Positions 38,101 through 51,100 of a DNA stretch of 64,000 nucleotides are shown here, piece by piece. How positions within the stretch are numbered: the stretch's first letter is position 1; every line of letters begins with the position of its first letter. The position numbers and the translations under genes are program-made. The DNA lies in assembly GCA_963556195.1 (NCBI GenBank), contig OY744522.1, positions 35,114,483-35,178,482 of the forward strand, in the 5' to 3' direction. The DNA comes from Sepiola atlantica (taxonomy: Eukaryota > Mollusca > Cephalopoda > Sepiida > Sepiolidae). Below the pieces are notes generated by a model. That model ran no database searches. It saw only the letters and a program-made list of their open reading frames with translations, and was not told the origin of the DNA.

Positions 38101-39769
38101 ATTCCATTATTCTAGCAATCTCTGATCACCAATTTCTATATTGAAAATCCATTTATGGAAATCATTTCAAAGCCAAAATTTCACAAAAAAACAAGGAGAC
38201 ATTTATTAAACGAAATCTGCTTTTGAGACGGCAAAGTTTACCTTGTTTTTTTTCAAAAAATATCCCATATGTAATCAACACCGAAAAGCTGAAATACCAG
38301 TTCACAGGAGATAAATTCTCGCCGAAAACTTTAAAATCCACCATTTCTCAATCAACTGTAGTGACGACAGAGTTACCCCCCCTTTAATAGGATTTCCCTT
38401 TTCAATAGATTCAGAGATGTTCCCCCTTGAGAAAAAGGGTCAAGTCTTGTGATCTCGGAAGACACATGACTTGGGACCAGTTCTCGTGAGATTCAAGGAA
38501 TCCCTCTGATTTTCTGTCTCTTCTTGGCTGTCCTTCCTGGAGTGAAGTCAGCCTTTTCTTATCGGCTCCTCCAGAGACCTTTTGTGTACTTCACATGGCT
38601 CCTTTATTTGAGTAACAATTATGTGCATTCAATTGTTTTGGGACTTTTAGTAAATATTTGTTTGCGTATTTTTATTGTGCTAACATTTGTTAAAACAAAC
38701 ATTGAATAAACGCATATGAATTTAGCTCACTTCTTTGTGTTTTCTTGTTTGCCGACGCATGCGTCCATTACTATGAACGCTTGTGCCGTCCCTATTTTCT
38801 GTAGATTGAGACTGTAAACCAGCACTCAGCCGAACACAACCAATTGACAATGTGAAGTGTGAAAAAAAAAACAGTATCAGTTCAATAATCCCCCAGTCTT
38901 TTATTATTTGAGCCAATCACTACAAAAAGTGTCTTTTAAAAATAATAGTCGAATTATTTTCGCCTTTTTAGTTGGATCAATGTTAATTGGTCCGGAAGCT
39001 TGTCAGAAGGAAGAAAGCCACTTTGTAGCGTTATCTGTGTCTGGACGTATCTGACCTGAATTGAATATTGAATATATGGAAAACACTAACATCTCCACTA
39101 AAGTATAAATCAACTTTATTCAAAGGGAACACTGGAATATAAAGACAGTTGTTTGGTAAGCTGGCTTTTGTCAAAACCGAATGTGGTATCCTGGAGTTCC
39201 ATCTCGTCTGGACGCTTCTGGTGAAAGACGGGAACAATATAGGACATTTTGCCATGACGAAATCTACCTGGGAACTGAATCATCTGTTGCGTCAGCTCAA
39301 TTAGCGGGAATTAGAGTTGAGTCTGTAATTTATGTGCATTTACGTGTGTGTAAATGAATAAGCCTGAAGATATGTGTGTGTACATTAGCATGCCTGTTTT
39401 GTCAGTGAGAGAATGTATGTGTGTTCATTTTGACTCCACCTTCTTTAACAAAAAAATGCTTCTGATATATGCCATATGTTTTGAGGTAAGAAAAACTGAT
39501 TTTATGTGACACCAGACGAAAGCCATTCTAACTCGTTTCTACACTGTGTCATGAGAAATTGGCATTTAAAAGTCATTCCTTACATAAGTATATGGTGGAT
39601 CTTCTTTTTCTCTGTAACAGATTCAAGATGAAAACTGAGATTCTAAAGCCAGACAAACTCGAACCCAGCACAACCTTAAAAGGAATGGATTATATCGACA
39701 TTCCTGCGAATGACCAGAAGGAATACAAACTGGAATTCCATGCACACAAAGAAGGAACAACTTTAATCA

Positions 39770-39807
<38 letters not shown>

Positions 39808-42800
39808 AGGGAGGCGCGAGAGCACTCTATCCCTTAATAGACTTCAAAAACGACCTATGCTAGAAATCTCATTACTTTGATCAATCATAACTCAAAAACC
39901 AATAAACCAAATTAGTTAAAACTTTGCACAAAATTTTCATTTGATAGGTTCTATAAGTGTGTAGAATTTCAGCATCATTAGTCAAGGCAACCCAGAGATC
40001 CAGAAAGGTCAGGAGTGATTTTGTGTTATCCGTGTGTACGTACGTACGTGTGTGCCACCCTGTATCTCATCAACTATTTGATGGATTCAGCTGATTTTTG
40101 GCAGAGATAGAGGTTCTAGGGTCTAGTTGATGGCATTTTAATTTCAGTTTACCATATACCTTAGTTTTCCAGAAAATTAAAAAAAACTTTAAAATTACCA
40201 TTGTCTTGAGGCATAGCCTTTACAAAAGTAGTGACATTCCATGATAAATGCCAGTATACTGAAATCATATGCCCTTAATAGGGTTAAGATGAAAATTCAT
40301 ATACACTAAATGTACAAAAGCAAGGAAATTCCCAAATTTTTACACTTTTATTGTCATTAAGGGTATGACTACATATCAACCAAACCATTTCATTATCACA
40401 TCACTACAGTATAAATCTATATGCATGAGTGGATGAAGTGTGTGAGGTGTGCTGAAGAAAAATTCCTACCAGTAAAATACATAGCCCTGTTGTGCTCGCA
40501 TACCCTTAATGCCAATAAAAGTGTAAAAATTTGGGAATTTCCTTGCTTTTGTACATTTAGTGTATATGAATTTTCATCTTAACCCTATTAAGGGCATATG
40601 ATTTCAGTATACTGGCATTTTTCATGGAATGTATATATATATAGTCTTAGAAGTCTTGCAACCTTTAAAACTATATAAAAAAAAATTAAAAAACAACTTT
40701 GTTGGAAAATTTATTTTGTCAATCAATCTTCTGTAATGGCTGCATTAGTTTACTCCCAAGAATTTACGCTAGTCTTCACACTGAATTATAATCTTAATAT
40801 TTTTGTAGGGATCATCAGTTGTTTTCCATTAAAAACTGTTTCGGGATTTAAAAACAAAACAGTATTTTTTTTTTTAATATATATACATTGCTCGGGAGTA
40901 TTTTTATTTCATTTTTTTTTGCTCATAACTTGTCTCTTATTGTAATAAATTTCTTTATGTAAAATATTAAAAATATCTTTTTTGAACTTAGGCAATGTGT
41001 TTAAAGAAATTGCTTTAATTTATTATTCATATAACATATATTAAGTGGATAAAAATGATTTCAACATAAGAAGAATCAATAATGCCTGATTTTTATTTGA
41101 AATAAGTAATCGTTTTATTAGGAAGATCATGAAAACAAAACTGTCCTTTTATGTATAGGTTGAAGGTAAAAATGCAACTAAAGATATGAATGAAATCAAA
41201 TCGGCAGTTTAAAGACTTAAAAGTAATTGTTGAATTTCGCATCTTAATGAAAGATGACCATGTGTAAATGTTTTGAACGGTTTAAAATAAAAAAAAAAGA
41301 CAAATGCTGTTTATAGCATTTTGTTACGTAATGCATGCATAAGGTAAATAGATGAAAATTAAGTTACCATAAGATGAATGAAAAATGCGGATTAAAAATG
41401 TCTCAAACTGTCATAATAAGAAAATGTTGTTATGCATGAAAGAAAAACTAATCATTATTTTCTATGACCGATCAGTTGATCATTATCGGTCATAGAAAGA
41501 GGGAACTAATATCAAAATGTAGACACAGAAATAAATATATTCTAAAATATAACAAAAATTTTAATGGCTAATAAAATAATATTTCAGTAAATTAATAAAC
41601 ACTTATTTAAAGTAAAAAAATATACGATAATCATGAAAATAAAATAAAAACAAATAATAAAATAATGACACTTTCAATAATTCACAAATAAGCCAGTTCA
41701 CCTCTGAACTAATATGAGTTCAAATATTAAAATAAAAAAACAGATACGAACTTAATACATTTATCAAAGATAGTGAAAAATAAAGTAACCCCCGTCGTAA
41801 ATAAAGTAACCCGTTTTTAGGGCGATAGCACTTGACATATCAAAGGCCTTGATAGGGTTTGGCACAAAGGTTTGCACCACAAACTTGCTAGTTATAGAAT
41901 ATCTGTCAATATCTTTGTAACCATCAAATCCTTTCTCTCTGATAGGTCTGTAAATGTAGTTGTAGTTACATTCTGAGATCATTTGTTGTCATCTATGCAG
42001 ATGGCACATCTATGGCAGCACTTCGAAGAGCATTGATGCTCAAGACCTTGCTGATTCTCTCTCTTTTCCGACCTAGAGCTGGTGGTGCAATGGGCAAAAA
42101 ATTCCTCTTTACTTTTAACACCTCTAAAACCAAGCTTTTCTCCTTTCGCCAGCAACGCTTGGATCCTTGTTTTGGCCTCAGTTAAAATGAATGGCTTTCT
42201 CCTTAAATAAGCCCATTGGCTTGATAAACTCCTAGGACTGACTTTCACTGTAGACCTAAAATGGAAGTCTTACATCAAATCTGTTGTTACTGTTGCTGGA
42301 AAAATGATTGGATCATTCTACCGCTCCAGAAAATACCTGACTCCTGACACAATCCTCTACCTGTATAAAAGCCAGATACATCCTAAGATGGAGTACTGTT
42401 GCCACATTTTGAGAGGTGCCACACCATTCTTTTCTGCCTTCACAGAATACAAAACCGGCTTTGCAATCTAGTGAGTAACAATCTCTTCTCTTCCCGACAG
42501 TCCTTTTTTTGCAGAAGAGACGTTGCTAGTCTTTCTCTACTCTATCATTATTTTCATGGTAGGTTCTCAAAATCTCTGGTAAAACATTCACAGCAAGAAC
42601 TCGTCTATCAAACACCACTGCAAAGAACTTTCCGTTCTCTCTCTCTGTACCTACAACCAAACGTAACTTCCATGAACAGAGTTTCTTTCCAAGAACTTCT
42701 CATCTGTGAACTTTCCTGTCAACTACAACATAGTCGTCTTCAAGTCCAATGTCAACAAATACTTGTCGAGTCGTCCTCTTAAATAATCAAATCTTGTGCT

Positions 42801-45119
42801 TTCCACTCATTGTTAGTCTGTAAACTTCAGAATATTTGGTTATATTTTTTAAATTTTCTTTTTTGTGCTTGTTTTTCATTTTTAGCGAAGTGACATGAGT
42901 ATTTATATACAAAATATAGAAAACTCCTGGTTATATTTTAAAAGTTTTTTTTTTTGCGAGAAAAGGGCACTTTCCATTTTTACTTTTTGTTTTTATTAAA
43001 AAAAATTTTTTTTCTGTGTTTGTTCTTCATTTTTAGCGAAGAAGTGTTTGTTTTCAATTTTGCGATACGCCTGGCCGAACTCCAGAATATTCACACAAAA
43101 AAGGCCAAACGGAATTTTCGATGGTCAAAACACACCAAATTCGTGAAATTTGGCCATAAAAAGGTCAATCTGGTTTTGCGCACAGCCCACTAGCCAGTCA
43201 GCCGGCCCGTATTCTGCGTTTTTACTGAAAGCAAAGTAGAACAAATAGTGGTAATGGTTGTTACCGAACGAGTCACGTGTACGTCTAGAGTAATGTACAT
43301 GTTTGTTAACTGCAGTTAGTACGAAAGTAAATGCAAAAAAAGCAAAATCGAAAATAAAAAGGTAAAGGGAGACAATTCTGTTAGAATATACGCCTAGTTA
43401 TCTCCCTTACATTATAGAACAGTTTTCATATTTAAAATACTACGATTAAGTGCTCTACGGACCCAAATTTTTATGTATTAACACGTCACCGCTTATCAAG
43501 GTACAAGGGCCACTCGAGGACAAAGGTTAATGGGTGTCAGATGGAGGTGTGACAATACAACGATGGTTGAAGTTGGGCAGAACCTGATTATCAAAGAGGA
43601 CGACTCAACAAGAATTTGGTTTACATTGGACTTGAAAACGACCATGTTGTAGTCAGCTGGGAAGCAGCACCGTGATATCGTGTTCCACAGACGGGTAGTT
43701 CTTCGAAAGAAACTTTGCTCATGGAAGTTCCGCTTAGATTTCGGTACACAGAGGAAGAAAGGAAAATTATTTACAGTAACAAGACGAGTTTTTGCTGTGA
43801 ATGTTTTATAGGGAGAACCATAGATTGGAGCTCAGTCGAGCAACTACGATGAAAATAGCGATAGAGTAGAGAAAGACTAGCAACCTCTCTTCTGTGAGAA
43901 AGAGGCTGTAGGGAAGAGAAGAGGACATCTCCCACTAGATTTTGAAGTCGCCTTTGCACTCTGTCAAGGCAGGAATTCTAATATATATTAACTATTAAAT
44001 TGCTTTTAACGCCAATACGTAGTTGAAGCGAAATAAATTGTTTTGGACTGTTGAAATAATTTCCAACACTATTGATAATGTTTACCCATTCATTTATTTT
44101 TTAAATTTTTGTTTTTTATTGCTTATGTTTGAATTCATGTTTTGAAACATGACGTGAATCATAAATCTATGACGTCACACCAAAGCTATAATTATTTTGT
44201 TATGGTCATGTTTTAACCTCTATTCATAAGAAAGTCTAACTAGCTCAGTTTGTAGAACTTCAGACTAGATCTCAAGGTTTCGGTTTTGGTTTCGATTTCT
44301 GGTCATGGTATAATAGCTAAGGCTAGTAGTCGTAGCCTCACTATAAGTATAAGCACGGTAGACGGTAGTCATACGAGGAAAAACTCAACGCTTCTTTTAA
44401 CATTAAACAAATCTTTATTTGGTATCATGTACCGTTGGGTATAGCTTAGAAAAAGGTAGCACTGGTGTCCGGTGGAAGGAAACAAAGTTCTTTTATTGCC
44501 CGGGGAGCGGTGCTCGGAAATCCAGTGGATGAGGGGGCAGGAGAGAGGTGAAGAAGAGTTCCTTCTAGGTTGACGGCCAGGGTCTCTCTGACGATCCGTT
44601 CCACCGTTCAACAGGGGTGCAAATAGTTCGCAAGGGACTAGCTGGAATCAATACGCCCTGTGAGTGGATTGCTTAGTTTAAGACCAACTTGCCCACAGTG
44701 GACGCATAAGAAATAGGTCCTATTTCAGACTGCTACATCGGCATCCGCTTTATTTGTTGGTAATTTATTATTTACTATTAATGCAATATTCTCCAAGATC
44801 TCTGATATTTCGAAATGAGACAAATTTCGTAATGCATTTATTATGTTCAAAAAATTGTGACTGATGGACAAAATCTCTATTTATATAAGATAAAAAAAAT
44901 TCAAACATTAAAAATATAATTATTAAAAGGGTTTGAGTAATTCTTCACATTTCGAAGTGTTAGTGTTTATATAAATAAGTAAATATCTATTTTAATCTGT
45001 ATCTAATAGATTCATCTATATCTATGTAAATAGATTATACATATTCGACATGTTTTATTTAATATGTTTTCAAACAAAATACATTGTATTCAACAGAAAA
45101 TCCCTGATCTAAAGTTTAG

Positions 45120-45168
<49 letters not shown>

Positions 45169-48100
45169 GGATAATATAGAAATCAAAAATGATATTAGAT
45201 CCTATCGAGATACGGTGAAGCTCAATATAGTAGATAGAGCATTTATATACGGATAATGAAGTGAAGTAATAGATACAAGTTGTATAGTTTACAAGTTTAT
45301 TAACTCATCAAGTGTTCAAGCAAGGAATACAAATACAAAATGACTTTTTCTTCTTTGCACTGTCTGACTCCCCTCGGAATTTCAAACACAGAAATGTACC
45401 AAGGCTGCCGTTTGGTCTCTGGTGGAATTTTTCGACGGTATAAAACTCTCAATACAAACAATTAACCAATCAGATATATCAGAGGTGACACAGGAAACAT
45501 TCTTTCTGAAAATGGAACGCAGAGAAATTTAAGAGATGAAAGATTTGAAGCTATGCCAATCAGCCCTTGAGTATCGATACACTCTGCAATAGAATGGAAC
45601 AGCTGGGATCTTACTGAACTTAGATTTAATCTTAATGGAGACAACTGGGTGATCAAAGGAGATAGAACAGTAGATGCACACCATTCATGGCAAGTTGTCA
45701 AGAAGGCTTGCAAAATATACATCAAAATCGGATATGTGAGTGGGGTTTTCAATAATCTGCATCAGCTCATATGTAAGAGAAAAATCATGCCAGCACTTTC
45801 GTTTATCATCTTCTTAGTGGACTAGCCATTCATATATACACGTTAATGTCACCACAGACATGAATGTTAACAGATGGGTAAACAGACAGAAGAACTAGGA
45901 AACTAATGAGCATGCACAATGCACTACACCCTGTAGAGTATGGAAGATGTCCCTTCCAATGTCCGTCACTGTTTACTACTCAAAAACAAGATGGCCGCCT
46001 CCACTGATTGCTATATACCATAATAAGGGGGAGATAACTCTCGTTTACTTCTTCAACACAGGAGTAGATAACTCCTTTACCTATACACACCCAAAAGGTG
46101 ATACTGACTGAATCTATGTAAAAAGAAGAGAATGAGTAAGAAGACTGATAAGTATATGATACTGCATGGATGATACGATAAAAGAACTAGAAAAATGCTG
46201 ATTCCCATTGTAAAATCACCGTAAAAATGAACAATACAAAAAGCAGTGAAACTGGAAACAAAAAAGCGAGCAAAGAAAAGTAAGAAGAGAACCATCTGCA
46301 CGGACGATTTATAAGATCAAGCAAAGAAGAAATGCACAAAAACATATGCAAATGACTATGAAAAGGACACTTGAAAAGAGAAACAGAATCATTACTGACA
46401 GTTGCACAAAACAATGCGATCAGAGCAAACTATATAAAAGCCAAGATAGACAAAACATAGAAAAACAGTAGGTGTAAACTTTGTGGAGAAAGAGAGAAAA
46501 CGGTAAATTGCATAATAAGTGAATGCAGCTATGAAATGAGTAGATTAGATATTCCATTTTTACATTTGCGTAGCGACACACATGGTAGATTCCTTTTCTC
46601 CATTACAGGCACCACCATATTAAATATGTGTTTTCTTGGGTACACATAAGGGTAAATGAATAAACAAAAACAGAAGAAACGGTAATGAAAGAGACAACTG
46701 CTTTTGCATATACATACACTTATTTTCTCACAGAGAGGATTTGTGAAAAACAAACATAATGCATGATACACAAAAAGAGGGTGCACACTCACAGACGTCA
46801 TTCCTTACATGTTAAAAGTCGATCGAAACAAACATGGATAAGCACAGAGAATGCGATGGGTTATGTAAAATAAATACAATTTACTTTTTATTACCTACAG
46901 CTAGTGGTGAAAGTGCCATGCTGAAATGGCTAGCTGTCTGTGGAGTCTCCCATCGAAATTGCCACCGAAATTTTACACAGTGGTGTAAAACCATATAAAA
47001 ATAGAGAGCTAAGGTGAAACACGTCCACCTAGTTTCCAGCCCAAGCCAGAAACAGATGAAGCCTCAATTTCGAATCTCACACCACACACATTTGCAAGTC
47101 TTTTTCGTACTTAAAAATTGAAGAATAATTCTCACTCGTTGCCAGTGTAATTCCGGGAGAAATTACTTAAAAATTGTTCAAAAGACGTAGCTTGAATATA
47201 CTAAGCCAACACAGCAAACTAATGTTATGGACCACCTTTACCGCCCACCCCATCAGATTCATTTTAGCAATAATTTGAAGGACATAAAATTATTGAAATT
47301 ATTTTTAAAAAAAATAACTGAAAGCTCCAATTTTTGTGTTAATATAAGAAACACATTAAAACCTGATTTGACATGTTGACATATTCTTCTTCTTTCATAT
47401 AAATCAAATGATTCTGGTGTTGGCATTAGTTTCCCCAATGTTTTTCTAGTTAGAAATCTTTCTGGAAAGACATCGGGTACTTACGGGAAGGACCACGAGA
47501 AGGTTGCCAACATCCCTAAGTAAAAGTGGTACTGTGGAACCGACTGGATTCGAACTTGGAACACCCAGGTCTTCAGCCCGTGTCAATATCCACTTAACCA
47601 CCGTCACCTCCCAATATTGATATATTGACGGTGTGCTTATAATATATATTAATGTATGTGTGTTTATCAAGCTGCTGCTGCTCTTGACTACTGATTATTG
47701 AATTTGAACAGTATCAGGAGAAGCTATGTCCGCCCACTGTATATTTTGTTATTCCCGCCAATATATTGTTTTTTATATTCAGTTCCAAGAATACATTTAA
47801 TCATCGCACGCGTGTATATTTTTATATCCTCAATTTGTATAATTTCTCGTTTCATTTCTTGCTTTCCAATCATTCTAAAAAGAATGAAGTAGCGGGTTGT
47901 TCAACTAACCTCAACTCAACATGACACGAGTGAATTCAGTTCTGCCATTTTGTGTTTTTGCAGGTAACATTCATTCACACAGAATCAGGGGAATACCAGT
48001 TCTATGAGTTGACCCTGCGATCCACAAAAGCTGGCAGTCTGGGCCTGATCGAATTAAGCTGCCCAGTCCGAACAAGTGTCCCCTATACAATCAGCGTTGA

Positions 48101-51100
48101 AAATCCATTGACCATGGCTGTCACATTCAATACCATTACGAATATTCCTGATTTAATTGCACCCAACCAAGTAATTATCGCTCCACAGTCAACAGTAAGT
48201 AGAGATCATTTTCTTTGTTTTTTAGTGTTGCATTTCTGGTATTCTTTAGGGGGGGGGGGGGTCCTAGGCTTATTAAATCATGCAGATCCTCTTAGATAGA
48301 TCCACCCGCTCACTCAGCCACATAAGTGTTTCATATATATTTACTTGTGATATATTTTAGCGATCTTTACATAACTTGAAGTAAACATATTTCAAATTCT
48401 TTAACTAAACGAGAAAGAACATTTTTTCATTGTCAATAAAAAATATTCTTTAACAGCTTAAAAAACAATTATAATCTACATTAAAAGATAAGGGTTTAGC
48501 AAAATGATAACAAATAATAACTGAACTAGCGGGACCCGTGTAAATTACACGAAATGATGTTTTCAATACTAATTATCTTGTTCCTAACCTATACATTACT
48601 TTGTAAATGTTTTAGATTAAATTAAATTTGGCTCCAATTCATGAGTAGCATACAAAGATTCGGAAGGTCGTTGCTTTTGATGTAAGCGTGACACACAAAA
48701 TAACACACACGCTATCGTATTAATATGTGTCTTCCCGGTCGTCCCCTTCCTACCCCCCCCCCCCCTTCGATGTAGAAAAAAAAATCTCAGATGTTGGTTG
48801 GGATCAAACTATAAACCAATCAGGCCAACGTCAAAAACCGACGTCAAAATCCTACGTCGCTAACCGTTGCACCAAAGAGAAATACTTGAAAATATTACAG
48901 AAAATTAGGTGACTTGAATGCTTTTTCGAAATCTAGGTGCGGCATGCATGCGCAGAGCTTTTGATGTAAGCATGACACACGAACACACACGCTATCGTAT
49001 TAATATATAGATTATTCGGCAATGCAGGGACCCTACATTTGCCACCCACAAGCTTGATGTGCCTTAGGATAATCTGGCCTTGAGTGTTCTGTAAAATAAT
49101 AATGATTAAAAAAACATTCCAGTTTCTTTAGTGAATGCAGAAGTCCTCTAGTCTTTTTCGGAGTTTTATTTTACTTTTAATATTCTCCATGTCGAGGCCT
49201 GATGAAGAGGTTGGGCATTATTAGATAGTGAAAATGGATAACCAAGAGATAAAAAATGTTCTAATTGGTCAAGCAAAAGAGAGGAGCATATTGAAATAGT
49301 CAGTTGTCTATGTAAGGAGATGATAATCAAAATTGCTATAAATTTATGATACAACCAACCAACCTGGCTGGAGATGATGGTCTGCAAAATTGAATCAAAT
49401 CATATTATAAATATTGTACGTTGTTCATATTATCTGAGATATGCAGTCCATACATAGCAGTGTCCCTTGGCTGCCTACTGACTGGTGATGTTGTAAAATT
49501 AATTAAGATTATCTTCTTGTCTCTTTGGGTCATCCATACATGGTCTGATTGTACATTTTATCAACATATATGCATAATTAATGCTTTTCTCAATAATTAC
49601 TTGACGTTAAGTATGTGTATATGTATCGGATTCACTCCTAAACTAATTAATCGATCATTATGAATTTTGGAACACAGCTGCTAGAGGCAAGAGTGGATAA
49701 TATGGGCTATATTTAGTTTAATTTAGTTTTATGCAAAGGATACAAAGAGGAGTGGAAGCGCTTTGTGAAAATTCATATACATCCGATTTTTGTGAAATTT
49801 TAACAATAAGTATGAGACATATTAATACATGTGTCCCCAATTTCAGTTTCTTTGGAGTATTTTAAAGGGTTTTAGGTAGCATAACATGAACACAACCTCC
49901 CATTTCAGATTTGCCTTGAATTTGATTCATAGTCATTAGACACCAATTAAACAAGATTCCCTGAAATTAAATTTCTTCGTAAGACCCCTTAAGCTTAAGC
50001 CTTAAATTTGAGACATTTTCTAGAATCAAAATCATGTAATGAATGTTGATCAAAATTGGAATAAGAATTCTAGACATGAGGTTTAGTAGTATTGTCTCTT
50101 GATTTTAATCTTCAAAAAGGGACTAAAAGTTGTGCAAACTGTTCTGTTCGGGGAATTCATTTTACCCATCCTAAAACGTGTAATCTTCTAGTATATATAT
50201 TCTTCTTCTTCTTCTTCTTCTTCTTTGGTCATCCATCAATTGATGGTGAAACAGTCATTATCTTTTATTGGTCCCCCGATTTATATTTCTTAATGCTTAT
50301 TGTATATGCGGCACACCAAACCCGCACATAGTCCATGGTACTCCACTAACTGAAGCAGATATACCGTTCCATTGTCAAATATATATGATCATCTGCGAAG
50401 TGATGCTGTTCTCAAAACCAGATCATCAGTTTGTTGATGAGCGCAACTCCAACTACTGCTACCCGTCGAATAGCAGGATTTATGGTCAAGGTTTACTCTT
50501 CTAGATCCCCCGTGTTCTGTCTATATATGTGCTTATTGCCAGGGTAACCTCGAGAAGGATGTGGTTCCTCACTATGCACAGATGTTCATTCACTATGGAG
50601 GAGCTATATTTGGTGCATCACATAATGCTGGGATGCATGTAGACAAGTTAAGGACACCCTTGGAAGCCAATTCGGAAGGGTAATACCCCTTTGCAAACCC
50701 TTTATCTCTTATATTATAATTATTCTATGCTACTTATGTTCATCTATTCATCCCAAGCCAGATTTCAGGCACAAAAAGGAAAAACCAAAATAGAACAAGT
50801 TTCATAGATATCAAATTCATAAAAGTAACAATTATTATTTTAAAGATTTGTTTTAAAATCTTGTCTCTTTCGAGTGAAGCTCAATTTTTATTCAAATGCT
50901 GTGATATTTGAGTGGATGAAACTGTGGCGGAATTGATGATCTTGAGCCAGAATCGAGCGGTGGAGGTGGCCTGGACTTAGTTCTTCCCCGCAGTAAGAGG
51001 GTCCGCCTTTGCCTGGCTTGCAGATGGAAAGGGAAATAAGTTTTGGCTTACTAGTTTTCTAGTGAGGATTGAACTCACAACCTCGAAGTAACAAATCTAC

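Noticed and set aside
42954..43193. 79-codon frame with Lys/Phe-rich sequence
   Set aside because: Lies in T-rich duplicated DNA after a LINE 3' end; no motif and no splice context.
44228..44305. Functional tRNA-Lys gene
   Set aside because: A and B boxes are recognisable but stems do not pair properly and the B box is degenerate; better explained as a SINE head.
50541..50682. Possible extra HYDIN exon after an acceptor-like TTGCCAG
   Set aside because: The translation (GNLEKDVVPHYAQMF) is not HYDIN-like, ends in a stop, and exons G and H already join in phase with a sensible protein sequence.
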